Shown here: in pieces, positions 38,681-48,879 of the stretch
Layout: every line of letters begins with the position of its first letter
Position numbering within the stretch: the stretch's first letter is position 1
NCBI RefSeq assembly: GCF_016909575.1
Contig: NZ_JAFBGA010000001.1
Location: 434,001-498,000 of the forward strand
From: Streptomyces sp. HB132
GTDB taxonomy: Bacteria; Actinomycetota; Actinomycetes; Streptomycetales; Streptomycetaceae
DNA: 64,000 bases
Direction: 5' to 3'
Program-made: the position numbers and the translations under genes
Notes under the pieces: model-generated
The model's database searches: none
What the model was told of the DNA's origin: nothing
The model's input: the letters and a program-made list of their open reading frames with translations, nothing else

Positions 38681-39571
38681 GTGATCGAAGCCCGTCATCT
38701 CCGTGTCCTGCGCGCCGTGGCCACCACCGGTTCGTTCTCCGCCGCCGCGCGGGAGCTGGGCTGCACCCAGCCTGCCGTCAGCCAGCAGATGAAGGCGTTG
38801 GAGGGCTCCGCGGGTACCCCGCTGCTGATCCGCACGGGGCGCGAGATGCGCCTCACCCAGGCGGGTGAGGCGCTGGTGCGCCACGCGTCCGGCATCCTCG
38901 CGGGGCTGACGGCCGCGGAGGAGGAGGTCGCCGCGATCGCCGGGCTGCGGGCCGGCCGGGTCCGGCTCGTGTCGTTCCCGAGCGGCAGCTCCACCCTGGT
39001 CCCCGGCGCACTCGCCGCGCTGCGCGCCGCGCACCCCGGCACCCGGGTCTCGCTCGTCGAGTCGGAACCGCCGCGCTCGGTGGAGATGCTGCGCGACGGC
39101 GACTGCGACATCGCGCTGGCGTTCCGCTACGGGACGGCCGGGGGTGAATGGGACGACCTGGTCGTGCGCCCGCTGCTCAAGGACCGGCTGACCGGCCTGG
39201 TGCCCGAGGGGCACCGGCTGGCGGAGGCGGGCTCGGTGGGTATCGGAGAACTGGCCGAGGAGCCGTGGATCGCCGGCTGCCCGCGCTGCAGGCGGCAGTT
39301 GGTGGAGGTCTGCGAGGACTCGGGCTTCACCCCCCGGATCGATTTCGCCACGGACGACTACCCGGCGGTGATCGGACTGGTCGGCGCGGGGCTGGGAGTC
39401 GCCGTCCTGCCCGAGCTGGCCCTCGAGTCCGTACGGCGCAAGGGCGTTCGCACCGTGACCGTAGAGCCGGCGGTGGAGCGTGAGATCGTCGCCCTCACCC
39501 TTCCCGACCTCGCCCGGGTGCCCGCGGTGGCGGCGACCCTGGACCAGTTGTCCCTGGCGGCCGCACGCTGA
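38681..39571 (+). CDS. LysR-family transcriptional regulator
   Basis: 296 residues. The N-terminal winged helix (HLRVLRAVATTGSFSAAARE, CTQPAVSQQMKALE) is followed by a substrate-binding domain (RVRLVSFPSGSSTLVPGALA, DIALAFRYG, VGAGLGVAVLPELAL). The GTG at 38681 (MIEARHLRVL) is the family start. An unusual CPRCRR pair of cysteines near residue 205 could be redox- or metal-sensitive. It faces the MOSC gene, the usual arrangement of a LysR gene and its target. Confidence 0.93.
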   Translation: MIEARHLRVLRAVATTGSFSAAARELGCTQPAVSQQMKALEGSAGTPLLIRTGREMRLTQAGEALVRHASGILAGLTAAEEEVAAIAGLRAGRVRLVSFPSGSSTLVPGALAALRAAHPGTRVSLVESEPPRSVEMLRDGDCDIALAFRYGTAGGEWDDLVVRPLLKDRLTGLVPEGHRLAEAGSVGIGELAEEPWIAGCPRCRRQLVEVCEDSGFTPRIDFATDDYPAVIGLVGAGLGVAVLPELALESVRRKGVRTVTVEPAVEREIVALTLPDLARVPAVAATLDQLSLAAAR

Positions 39572-39665
39572 GGCCGCCGAGCCCGCCGCACTTGGTCCCA
39601 CAAGCCCGGCAGCGGGCGCGCCAGAGCTGAGGAAACGTTTCTGCGTTCGGCGGGTCGCGTGTGTG

Positions 39666-39995
39666 TCAGGTGCGGTCCGTCTCCTGCGCCGGTCCTGAGT
39701 GGGCGGAGATCAGGCGGTTGCGTGCGCGGCCCATGAGTTCTTCGCGCTCGTCCTCGGTCAGGCCGCCCCACACGCCGTAGGGCTCCCGTACCGCGAGCGC
39801 GTGCGCCGCACACTCGGCGCGCACCGGGCAGCGCATGCAGACCTCCTTCGCAGAGGTCTCACGGGCGCTCCGGGCTGCTCCACGTTCCCCCTCGGGATGG
39901 AAGAACAGCGAACTGTCGACCCCGCGGCAGGCAGCCAGCAGCTGCCAGTCCCACAGGTCCGCGTTGGGTCCGGGAAGGCGGGAGAAATCTGCCAT
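39666..39995 (-). CDS. whiD: WhiB-family iron-sulfur regulator, WhiD
   Basis: 109 residues. Four cluster cysteines, Cys23, Cys53, Cys56 and Cys62 (C-x29-C-x2-C-x5-C), hold a [4Fe-4S] cluster, followed by the beta-turn YGVWGGLTEDER and a basic tail. WhiB-like proteins bind the HrdB region-4 domain. The name WhiD rests on position next to bldM and on sequence recall; WhiD is needed for spore maturation. The ATG at 39995 follows GAGGGGA. The 434-bp gap to bldM holds a strong palindrome. Confidence 0.9.
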   Translation of the reverse strand: MADFSRLPGPNADLWDWQLLAACRGVDSSLFFHPEGERGAARSARETSAKEVCMRCPVRAECAAHALAVREPYGVWGGLTEDEREELMGRARNRLISAHSGPAQETDRT

Positions 39996-40429
39996 TGCGT
40001 GTCCCCTCGAAACCTTGCTGGTTCGGAAACGGCATCGTCGACCGTCGTCGTTCGTCCGTGGTTCGTCGATGGCCGGAGTCCCGACCGTACATCTACGGTG
40101 TTAGTAGATGTAAATATGACTGATTGCGAATCTAGCCTCAGACGCCCGCAAAAGGAAAGAAAACCCGCTAAATGGGGCAGGTTGCCGCGCGGGTGATCGG
40201 TTGAGGGGTGAATGACCCCGTGTCGCTCTTCTCCGTGTGCGGTCCCTCACTTAGAGTGCCGAACCGGGCGCTGTGGCCCGTAACTCTTTCGAGTGACCGT
40301 CGTTGTTGAGGGGGAGGCGGTTGACGGAGAACGAGCTCGGGCAGATGTCCGAGGGGGTCAACCGCACAGGTGACGACTTGTATCAGCCTGGAGGCTCAAG
40401 GTGACGCGCATCAGCTGCGGAGGACGGAC
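39996..40429. other. whiD-bldM intergenic control region
   Basis: 434 bp without a gene, between divergent developmental regulators. Seen in it: a 25-bp inverted repeat at 40088-40112, an A-rich tract (40148-40175), a small GGGGT/ACCCC hairpin (40205-40219), and GCGGTTGAC/GTCAACCGC repeats (40317-40325, 40357-40365). TTGACG at 40321 with AGATGT at 40343 (16-bp spacing) is a possible bldM promoter. I could not find a clear sigma-WhiG site. Confidence 0.6.
40088..40112. promoter_or_regulatory. 25-bp inverted repeat, putative operator
   Basis: TACATCTAC (40088-40096), spacer GGTGTTA, GTAGATGTA (40104-40112), with 9-bp perfectly matched arms. It lies about 93 bp upstream of whiD on the other strand. 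This fits a dimeric regulator; the protein is unknown. Confidence 0.55.
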
Positions 40430-41041
40430 ATGACATCTGTCCTCGTCTGCGACGACTCCCCGCTTGCCCGAGAAGCGCTTCGCCGCGCGGTTGCGACCGT
40501 GCCCGGCGTCGAGCGCGTGACGACGGCGGCCAACGGCGAGGAAGTCCTCCGCCGCTGGGGGGCCGATCGTTCGGATCTGATTCTGATGGACGTACGCATG
40601 CCCGGCCTGGGAGGTGTGGAGACGGTCCGGCGGCTGCTCTCGGCCGACCCCGGCGCCAGGATCATCATGCTGACCGTCGCCGAGGACCTGGACGGCGTCG
40701 CGCTCGCGGTCGCCGCCGGTGCCCGCGGCTATCTGCACAAGGACGCCTCGCGCGCCGAGCTGCGCGCGACCGTGACCCAGGCCCTCGCCGATCCGACGTG
40801 GCGGCTCGCCCCGCGCCGACTGCGGTCCGCCGAGATGGGTGCGGCGCCGACCCTCACCGCGCGGGAGATCCAGGTGCTCGAAGGCATGAGCCACGGCCGG
40901 TCCAACGCGGAGATCGGTCGCGAGCTGTTCCTCTCCGAGGACACGGTGAAGACGCACGCCCGGCGGTTGTTCAAGAAGCTCGGTGCCTCGGACCGCGCGC
41001 ACGCCGTCGCGCTCGGGTTCCGCTGGGGTCTGGTCCGCTGA
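40430..41041 (+). CDS. bldM: Orphan response regulator BldM
   Basis: 203 residues. The receiver domain (about 1-118) has Asp8/Asp9 ([10 protein letters not shown]), the would-be phospho-acceptor Asp54 ([13 protein letters not shown]) and Lys in YLHKDAS. The LuxR-type helix-turn-helix (about 140-200) is [20 protein letters not shown] and [18 protein letters not shown]. BldM is known as an atypical regulator controlling aerial development and, with WhiI, sporulation genes; no kinase gene is adjacent here. The ATG at 40430 follows GGAGGA. Confidence 0.93.
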   Translation: MTSVLVCDDSPLAREALRRAVATVPGVERVTTAANGEEVLRRWGADRSDLILMDVRMPGLGGVETVRRLLSADPGARIIMLTVAEDLDGVALAVAAGARGYLHKDASRAELRATVTQALADPTWRLAPRRLRSAEMGAAPTLTAREIQVLEGMSHGRSNAEIGRELFLSEDTVKTHARRLFKKLGASDRAHAVALGFRWGLVR

Positions 41042-41228
41042 TGCCGTGGCGCGGCCGATAGCCGTGCGATCCCGTCCGCACGCCGGCGGACGGGGCGACG
41101 GTGGCGGCGGACCTGCGGCCGGGCCCTCCCCACCAGCGCTATGTGACGCTTCCCGGCCGATGACGCATCCTTGGGGTGTGGAGTTCCTCCGGGGACATTC
41201 GGTCGAGCGGAAGGGGAGGGCGCAGGAC

Positions 41229-41993
41229 ATGACATCCGGCGCACCCGCTCAGAACACTGGAGCACGTGCTCGCAGCGCCGACGACGCACCATCCGACGAA
41301 CACGCCGCCCGTTCCGACGGGCCTGTCGGCCGCGCCGGTGCACCCTCCGATAACGCTTCGGTGCACAACTCCGGACGCGGTGCATCGGATCGGACGCCGT
41401 CAAGGCACCATGGTCCGATGCGCGAGGACGGGACGACGGTGATCGGTGCACTGGTGCATCGTGCCGTCGACGGTGACGCGCAGGCCACGCACGACCTGCT
41501 GGCCCACGTCCATCCCCTCGCCCTGCGCTACTGCAGGTCCCGGCTGAGCAGGCTTCCCGGTGATGCCCGTCACTTCGTGGAGGACCTCGCCCAGGAGGTC
41601 TGCGTCGCGGTGCTGATGGCTCTGCCGAGGTACAAGGACACCGGCCGCCCCTTCGAGGCCTTCGTCTTCGCCATCGCCGGCCACAAGGTCGCCGACCTCC
41701 AGCGCGCCGCGATGCGGCACCCCGGTTCGACGGCCGTGCCCTCCGACGAGATGCCGGAGCGGCCCGACGACTCCCTGGGCCCCGAGGAGCGGGCCCTGCT
41801 CAGCAGCGATGCGGCCTGGGCGAAGAAGCTCCTGGCCAATCTGCCGGAGAACCAGCGCGAGCTGCTCGTCCTCCGGGTCGCGGTCGGGCTGACCGCCGAG
41901 GAGACCGGGCAGATGCTCGGAATGTCTCCCGGCGCGGTACGCGTCGCCCAGCACCGTGCGCTGAGCAGACTGCGGGCCCTCGCGGGCCAGTAG
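41229..41993 (+). CDS. shbA: ECF-type sigma factor ShbA
   Basis: 254 residues from the ATG at 41229, which follows GGGGAGGG; an ATG at 41418 would give a 191-residue protein and is the main alternative. Region 2 is [20 protein letters not shown] and [20 protein letters not shown]; region 4 is [20 protein letters not shown] and [20 protein letters not shown]. The first ~63 residues are low complexity. ShbA is known to drive transcription of the principal sigma gene hrdB; the name rests on its place between bldM and guaB. Confidence 0.85.
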   Translation: MTSGAPAQNTGARARSADDAPSDEHAARSDGPVGRAGAPSDNASVHNSGRGASDRTPSRHHGPMREDGTTVIGALVHRAVDGDAQATHDLLAHVHPLALRYCRSRLSRLPGDARHFVEDLAQEVCVAVLMALPRYKDTGRPFEAFVFAIAGHKVADLQRAAMRHPGSTAVPSDEMPERPDDSLGPEERALLSSDAAWAKKLLANLPENQRELLVLRVAVGLTAEETGQMLGMSPGAVRVAQHRALSRLRALAGQ

Positions 41994-42086
41994 GGAACGG
42001 TTCCGGAGGCTCCCGCTGTGTGGAGGAAGCCACAGAACCGCCAGGTGATCTTGATCGTGGAATGAGACACCCCGCGAGCCCGTTAG

Positions 42087-43631
<1,545 letters not shown>

Positions 43632-43644
43632 GGCATCAGCGCAG

Positions 43645-43682
43645 GTGAGGGGCGGACCGGTGTTCCCGGGACCGCCCCTCAC
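43645..43682 (+). terminator. Hairpin between guaB and guaB3
   Basis: GTGAGGGGCGG (43645-43655) pairs perfectly with CCGCCCCTCAC (43672-43682) around a 16-nt loop; no T tract. It is a terminator or attenuator separating the two IMPDH-family genes. Confidence 0.7.
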
Positions 43683-43735
43683 GCGTGCGTCGGGGATACT
43701 GGTCAGCGCAGACGTAGAGGAAAGGCCACACCATC

Positions 43736-44860
43736 GTGACTGAGATCGAGATCGGGCGCGGCAAGCGCGGCCGCAGGGCATACGCGTTCGACGACATCGC
43801 CGTCGTGCCGAGCCGACGCACCCGTGACCCGAAGGAGGTCTCGATCGCCTGGCAGATCGACGCCTACCGTTTCGAGCTGCCGTTCCTGGCCGCGCCCATG
43901 GACTCGGTGGTCTCCCCGCAGACCGCCATCCGCATCGGTGAGCTCGGCGGCCTCGGTGTCCTCAACCTCGAGGGGCTGTGGACCCGGCACGCCGACCCGC
44001 AGGCGCTCCTCGACGAGATCGCCGAGATGCCGGTCGAGACCGCCACCCCGCGCCTCCAGGAGATCTACTCCGCCCCCATCCAGGAGGAGCTGATCGGACA
44101 GCGCATCAAGGAGGTGCGCGACTCCGGCGTCGTCACCGCCGCCGCGCTGTCGCCGCAGCGCACCGCGCAGTTCTCCAAGGCCGTCGTCGACGCGGGCGTG
44201 GACATCTTCGTCATCCGCGGCACGACGGTCTCCGCCGAGCACGTCTCCAGCGCGGCCGAACCGCTCAACCTGAAGCAGTTCATCTACGAGCTGGACGTCC
44301 CCGTCATCGTCGGCGGCTGCGCCACGTACACCGCCGCCCTGCACCTGATGCGCACCGGCGCGGCCGGTGTCCTCGTCGGCTTCGGCGGCGGCGCCGCGCA
44401 CACCACGCGCAACGTCTTCGGTATCCAGGTACCCATGGCGACCGCGGTCGCCGACGTCGCCGGGGCCCGCCGCGACTACATGGACGAGTCCGGCGGCCGG
44501 TACGTGCACGTCATCGCGGACGGCGGCGTCGGCTGGTCCGGCGACATCCCGAAGGCCGTCGCCTGCGGCGCGGACGCCGTGATGATGGGCTCCCCGCTGG
44601 CCCGCGCCACGGACGCGCCCGGCCGCGGCCGGCACTGGGGCATGGAGGCCGTCCACGAGGACGTGCCGCGCGGCAAGCTGGTCGACCTGGGCTCCGTCGG
44701 CACGACCGAGGAGGTCCTGACCGGCCCCTCGCACAGCCCCGACGGCTCCATGAACATCTTCGGCGCACTGCGCCGGGCGATGGCCACCACGGGCTACAGC
44801 GACCTCAAGGAGTTCCAGCGCGTCGAGGTGACGGTGGCGGACTCGCAGCACCGCCGCTGA
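43736..44860 (+). CDS. guaB3: GuaB3 family IMP dehydrogenase-like protein
   Basis: 374 residues, an IMPDH/GMPR barrel without CBS domains: AYAFDDIAVVPSRRTRDPKE, LPFLAAPMDSVVSPQTA, VIVGGCATYTAALHLMRTG and VIADGGVGWSGDIPKAVACG. At the catalytic-cysteine loop it reads GGGAAHTTRN, so His222 replaces the Cys that forms the covalent intermediate. Normal IMPDH or GMP-reductase chemistry is therefore doubtful. The gene is conserved next to guaB in actinobacteria. The GTG at 43736 follows GAGGAAAGG. Confidence 0.9.
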   Translation: MTEIEIGRGKRGRRAYAFDDIAVVPSRRTRDPKEVSIAWQIDAYRFELPFLAAPMDSVVSPQTAIRIGELGGLGVLNLEGLWTRHADPQALLDEIAEMPVETATPRLQEIYSAPIQEELIGQRIKEVRDSGVVTAAALSPQRTAQFSKAVVDAGVDIFVIRGTTVSAEHVSSAAEPLNLKQFIYELDVPVIVGGCATYTAALHLMRTGAAGVLVGFGGGAAHTTRNVFGIQVPMATAVADVAGARRDYMDESGGRYVHVIADGGVGWSGDIPKAVACGADAVMMGSPLARATDAPGRGRHWGMEAVHEDVPRGKLVDLGSVGTTEEVLTGPSHSPDGSMNIFGALRRAMATTGYSDLKEFQRVEVTVADSQHRR

Positions 44861-44873
44861 TTTCCCGCGCGGT

Positions 44874-44919
44874 ACGCAGGACGGCCCGGACCAGAGGAAT
44901 GGTCCGGGCCGTCCTGCGT
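44874..44919. terminator. Perfect 20-bp bidirectional terminator stem
   Basis: ACGCAGGACGGCCCGGACCA (44874-44893) pairs without mismatch with its complement at 44900-44919 around a GAGGAA loop. It sits between convergent guaB3 and the membrane-protein gene. It lacks T tails, as is common for Streptomyces terminators. Confidence 0.9.
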
Positions 44920-44929
44920 GTGCGAGGTG

Positions 44930-45541
44930 TCAGCCGGCCTTCCTGGCACCACCGAACGCCGCGATCGGCCCGAGGAGGAGGAAGAGGTACGTCATGAAGT
45001 CGGACAGCTCCTTCCAGGCATCGACGAGGGCGCCGAAGCGGTCGAAGAACACCTCGGAGAAGCCGACTCCGTTGGCCTCCGCGACGAGCATGGCCATACC
45101 GATGAGCTGGCCGAAGAAGACGGCGACCAGGGAGAACACGACACTGGCGCCGAGGACGGCGGGGTTCGCGCCGCCGACCTTGCTCGCTGCGAAACCGATC
45201 AGGAAGCCGACCCCGACGGCCGCGTACCCGACCTCACGCTCGATGGACCCCGCCAGGACGCCGTACAGGATCGCCGCGACGACCGCCGTGCCGAGCGCGG
45301 TCAGCACGCCGAGGCCGATGCCGGAGCCGCCTCGGGGCTGCGGGGGCGTGAACGGCGCACCGCCGCCGAACTGCCCGGGCTGCTGACCCGCGAACGGGTT
45401 GCCCGTCGGCGTGCCGGGCTGCTGGTCCGCGTAGGGGTTGCCGGGCGTGGGCTGCTGGCCCGCGTACGGGTTGCCGTCGGCCGGCTGACCGCCGCCGTAG
45501 GGCTGCTGCGGCGGGTTCGGTGGCTGTACGGGCTGGCTCAT
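44930..45541 (-). CDS. Pro/Gln-rich membrane protein with repeat N-terminus
   Basis: 203 residues from the ATG at 45541 with GGGGGAA upstream. The first ~75 residues hold degenerate repeats of the type NPYAGQQPTPG / NPYADQQPGTPTG / NPFAGQQPG, cytosolic and probably disordered. Three or four hydrophobic segments follow (IGLGVLTALGTAVVAAILYG, AAVGVGFLIGFAASKVG, AVLGASVVFSLVAVFFGQLI, MTYLFLLLGPIAAFGG). No enzymatic motif is seen; the function is unknown. Confidence 0.82.
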   Translation of the reverse strand: MSQPVQPPNPPQQPYGGGQPADGNPYAGQQPTPGNPYADQQPGTPTGNPFAGQQPGQFGGGAPFTPPQPRGGSGIGLGVLTALGTAVVAAILYGVLAGSIEREVGYAAVGVGFLIGFAASKVGGANPAVLGASVVFSLVAVFFGQLIGMAMLVAEANGVGFSEVFFDRFGALVDAWKELSDFMTYLFLLLGPIAAFGGARKAG

Positions 45542-45655
45542 CTGGGTGTTCCCCCTGGGACGGTGCGCACGAGTGTGCGAGAAGTGACGCCGCAGGCTAG
45601 CAGCCCGCGCCGACACGGCCCACCGGGAATACCGACGGGTTCGTCCCGGAGTGCG

Positions 45656-46918
45656 TCAGAGCCGGTGGGCGGCACCCGCCGGGGTGGCTCCGCGGGTGTC
45701 CAGGAGCAGTTGGGCCTTCACCGCGAGGCCCTGGAGGTCGTACGTGCGGTGGTGCTGGAGCAGCACCGTCAGGTCGGCTCCGGCGGCGGCCTCGTAGAGC
45801 GAGTCGGCACGCGGTACGGGCAGGTCGCGTACCCGCCAGTCCAGGACGTGGGGGTCGTGGTAGCCGATCTGGGCACCCATGTCCATCAGCCGGGTCGCGA
45901 TCTCGCGGGCGGGCGAGGCCTCCTGGTCTGCGAGGTCCGGCTTGTAGGTGACGCCGAGCAGCAGGACCCTGGCCCCCCGGACGGACTTGCCGTGCTCGTT
46001 CAGGAGGGTCGCGCAGCGCTGGATCACATAGCTCGGCATCCGGTCGTTGATCTCCTTGGCCAGAGAGACCATGCGCAACGGGTGCCCGGGCGTACGGCTG
46101 TTGTAGGGGAAGTAGCCGGGGTCCACCGGGGCGCCGTGGCCGCCGACGCCGGGGCCGGGGCGGAACGCTTCGAAGCCGAACGGTTTGGTCTCGGCGCACC
46201 TGATGACGTCCCAGAGGTCGACGCCGAGGTCGTGGCAGAGCACCGCCATCTCGTTGACCAGGGCGATGTTGACGTGCCGGAAGTTGGTTTCGAGGACCTT
46301 CGTCATCTCCGCCTCGCGCGGCCCGCGGGCCCGGACGACCTTGTCGGTGAGCCGGCCGTAGAAGGCGGCGGCCGATTCGGTGCACGCGGGGGTGAGGCCG
46401 CCGATGACCTTCGGGGTGTTGCCGTACACGTGGGTGCGGTTGCCCGGGTCGAGCCGGCCGGGGGAGTGGGCCAGATGGAAGTCGCGTCCGGCCCGCAGCC
46501 CGGAACCCTCCTCCAGCAGTGGGCGTACGACGTTCTCGGTGGTGCCCGGCGGTACGGCCGACTCCACGAGGACCGTGGTGTGCGGCCGCAGCCGGGCGGC
46601 GAGTGCCCGGGCCGCGTCCGTCACGGCGCCGAGGTCGAGCGTGCGGTCGGGCCCCAGGGGGGTTGGGGCGCAGATCGCGGCGGTGCGTACGCGGCCCAGC
46701 TCGGCCGGGTCGGCGGTGGGCCGGAAGCCGCCCGAGACCATCCGGCGGATGTCGGAGGCGCTCAGAGATCCCTCGACCGGCGTACGGCCCGCGGAGAGTT
46801 CGGCGAAGGGGCGTGGGTCGGTGTCGTAGCCGACGGTTTGGATTCCCACGCCGACGGCTGCTTGGGCGAGAGGCAGGCCGAGGTGACCGAGTCCGATGAC
46901 AGCGAGGTCTGCGGGCAT
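45656..46918 (-). CDS. Nucleotide-sugar dehydrogenase family protein lacking the catalytic Cys
   Basis: 420 residues of the UDP-glucose/UDP-ManNAc dehydrogenase family: NAD site ADLAVIGLGHLGLPLAQA, YDTDPRP, VESAVPPGTTENVV, EAEMTKVLETNFRHVNIALV (Lys207 kept) and the C-terminal GVTYKPDLADQEASP. At the active-site loop, GPGVGGHGAPVDPGYF, Gly262 stands where active enzymes have Cys (GGHC-I/L). The second oxidation, via a thiohemiacetal, should be impossible. The ATG at 46918 follows AAAGGACGG. It is monocistronic and divergent from glpD. Confidence 0.87.
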   Translation of the reverse strand: MPADLAVIGLGHLGLPLAQAAVGVGIQTVGYDTDPRPFAELSAGRTPVEGSLSASDIRRMVSGGFRPTADPAELGRVRTAAICAPTPLGPDRTLDLGAVTDAARALAARLRPHTTVLVESAVPPGTTENVVRPLLEEGSGLRAGRDFHLAHSPGRLDPGNRTHVYGNTPKVIGGLTPACTESAAAFYGRLTDKVVRARGPREAEMTKVLETNFRHVNIALVNEMAVLCHDLGVDLWDVIRCAETKPFGFEAFRPGPGVGGHGAPVDPGYFPYNSRTPGHPLRMVSLAKEINDRMPSYVIQRCATLLNEHGKSVRGARVLLLGVTYKPDLADQEASPAREIATRLMDMGAQIGYHDPHVLDWRVRDLPVPRADSLYEAAAGADLTVLLQHHRTYDLQGLAVKAQLLLDTRGATPAGAAHRL

Positions 46919-47172
46919 GCGGGCCGTCCTTTCCCTAAGGCCAAGGGACAGAAAGTGCAACTGCTGTGGACAGCGCAATGTCAGACTAGGCGTAAATATG
47001 ACCTATATGTCGCATTCTGTGACGCGTGTGGGGCGGGTGTTGTCCACAGGCGGTGGCTGAAGTCGTGGAGCGCGGACAGAATCGAGGGGTGGGCACGGGC
47101 GCCCGGCCCCCGGCCGGTACCTGCTCCCGTGCCGTACGACCCCCGACGCACCGGGACTACCGGGAGGCAGCA

Positions 47173-48879
47173 GTGAGGACAGCGACACTGGGACCCGCGG
47201 AGCGCGCCGAAGCGCTGACCGCGATGGCCGAGCGCGAACTGGACGTGCTGGTCGTGGGAGCGGGCGTGGTCGGCGCCGGGACCGTGCTGGACGCGGCCAC
47301 CAGAGGACTCTCGACCGGGCTGGTCGAGGCGCGCGACTGGGCGTCCGGCACGTCCAGCAGGTCGAGCAAGCTGATCCACGGAGGGCTGCGCTATCTGGAG
47401 ATGCTGGACTTCGCGCTCGTACGGGAGGCACTGAAGGAGCGCGGGCTGCTGCTGGAGCGGCTGGCTCCGCACCTGGTGAAGCCCGTCCCGTTCCTCTACC
47501 CGTTGCAGCACAAGGGCTGGGAGCGGCTGTACGCGGGGTCGGGCGTCGCGCTGTACGACGCGATGTCGGTGTCCTCGGGCCACGGCCGCGGGCTGCCCGT
47601 GCACCGGCACCTCTCCCGGCGCCACGCCCTGCGGGTCGCCCCCGCACTCAAGAAGGACGCCCTGGTCGGAGCCCTGCAGTACTACGACGCCCAGATGGAC
47701 GACGCGCGCTACGTGGCGACCCTGGTGCGCACGGCCGCGGGATACGGCGCGCACGTGGCCAACAGGGCGCGGGTGACCGGATTCCTGCGGGAGGGTGAGC
47801 GGGTCGTCGGCGCCCGGGTGCAGGACGTCGAGGGCGGCGAGGAGTGCGAGGTCAGGGCCAAGCAGGTGGTCAACGCGACCGGGGTGTGGACGGACGACAC
47901 CCAGGCACTGATCGGCGAGCGGGGACAGTTCCACGTCCGGGCGTCGAAGGGTATCCACCTCGTCGTCCCCAAGGACCGCATCCACTCCACGACCGGGCTC
48001 ATCCTGCGCACCGAGAAGTCCGTGCTCTTCGTGATCCCGTGGGGGCGGCACTGGATCGTCGGCACGACCGACACCGACTGGGACCTCGACAAGGCCCACC
48101 CGGCCGCGTCGAGCGCCGACATCGACTACCTGCTCGAACGGGTGAACTCGGTGCTGAACACCCCGCTGGGCAGGGACGACGTCGAGGGTGTCTACGCCGG
48201 ACTGCGCCCCCTGCTGGCAGGCGAGTCCGACGCCACCAGCAAGCTCTCGCGCGAGCACACCGTCGCCCACCCGGCCCCCGGACTCGTCGTCGTGGCGGGC
48301 GGCAAGTACACGACGTACCGGGTGATGGCGAAGGACGCCGTCGACGAAGCCGTGCACGGCCTGGACAAGCGGGTGGCGGACTGCGTCACGGAGGACGTCC
48401 CGCTGCTGGGCGCCGAGGGCTACCGCGCCCTGTGGAACGCCCGTGCGAGGATCGCCGCCCGCACCGGTCTGCACGTCGTCCGGGTGGAGCACCTGCTCAA
48501 CCGGTACGGCTCCATGGCCGAGGAACTGCTGGAGCTCGTCGAGGCAGACTCCTCGCTGGGCGAGCCACTGGCCGGCGCCGAGGACTACCTGCGGGCCGAA
48601 GTCGTCTACGCCGCTTCGCACGAGGGCGCCCGGCACCTCGACGACGTCCTGACGCGGCGTACCCGCATCTCCATCGAGACCTTCGACCGGGGTACCCGCT
48701 GTGCCCGCGAGTGCGCGGACCTGATGGCGCCGGTGCTCGGCTGGGACACGGGTCAGGTCGAACGCGAGGTGGAGCACTACCGCAAGCGGGTGGAGGCGGA
48801 GCGCGAGTCCCAGCGGCAGCCGGACGACCTGACGGCGGACGCGGCACGGCTGGGGGCACCCGACATCGCGCCCCTCTGA
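47173..48879 (+). CDS. glpD: FAD-dependent glycerol-3-phosphate dehydrogenase
   Basis: 568 residues; it oxidises glycerol-3-phosphate to dihydroxyacetone phosphate at the membrane. FAD motif DVLVVGAGVVGAGTVLDAA, then SSKLIHGGLRYLEMLDFALV, the substrate loop GLRPLLAGE, and FAD-contact VVVAGGKYTTYRVMAKDAVD; the C-terminal cap has RTRISIETFDRG. The GTG at 47173 follows GGGAGGCAG; the longer frame from 47026 is Arg/Pro-rich and not family-like. No glpF or glpK is adjacent. Confidence 0.95.
   Translation: MRTATLGPAERAEALTAMAERELDVLVVGAGVVGAGTVLDAATRGLSTGLVEARDWASGTSSRSSKLIHGGLRYLEMLDFALVREALKERGLLLERLAPHLVKPVPFLYPLQHKGWERLYAGSGVALYDAMSVSSGHGRGLPVHRHLSRRHALRVAPALKKDALVGALQYYDAQMDDARYVATLVRTAAGYGAHVANRARVTGFLREGERVVGARVQDVEGGEECEVRAKQVVNATGVWTDDTQALIGERGQFHVRASKGIHLVVPKDRIHSTTGLILRTEKSVLFVIPWGRHWIVGTTDTDWDLDKAHPAASSADIDYLLERVNSVLNTPLGRDDVEGVYAGLRPLLAGESDATSKLSREHTVAHPAPGLVVVAGGKYTTYRVMAKDAVDEAVHGLDKRVADCVTEDVPLLGAEGYRALWNARARIAARTGLHVVRVEHLLNRYGSMAEELLELVEADSSLGEPLAGAEDYLRAEVVYAASHEGARHLDDVLTRRTRISIETFDRGTRCARECADLMAPVLGWDTGQVEREVEHYRKRVEAERESQRQPDDLTADAARLGAPDIAPL

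Noticed and set aside
40113..40429. Sigma-WhiG promoter for bldM
   Set aside because: Known bldM control predicts one, but no TAAA-N14-16-GCCGATAA-like pair with correct spacing was found in this stretch.
41042..41228. Upstream extension of shbA to 40983
   Set aside because: The frame overlaps the end of bldM and is Arg/Ala-rich; a strong ribosome site precedes the ATG at 41229.
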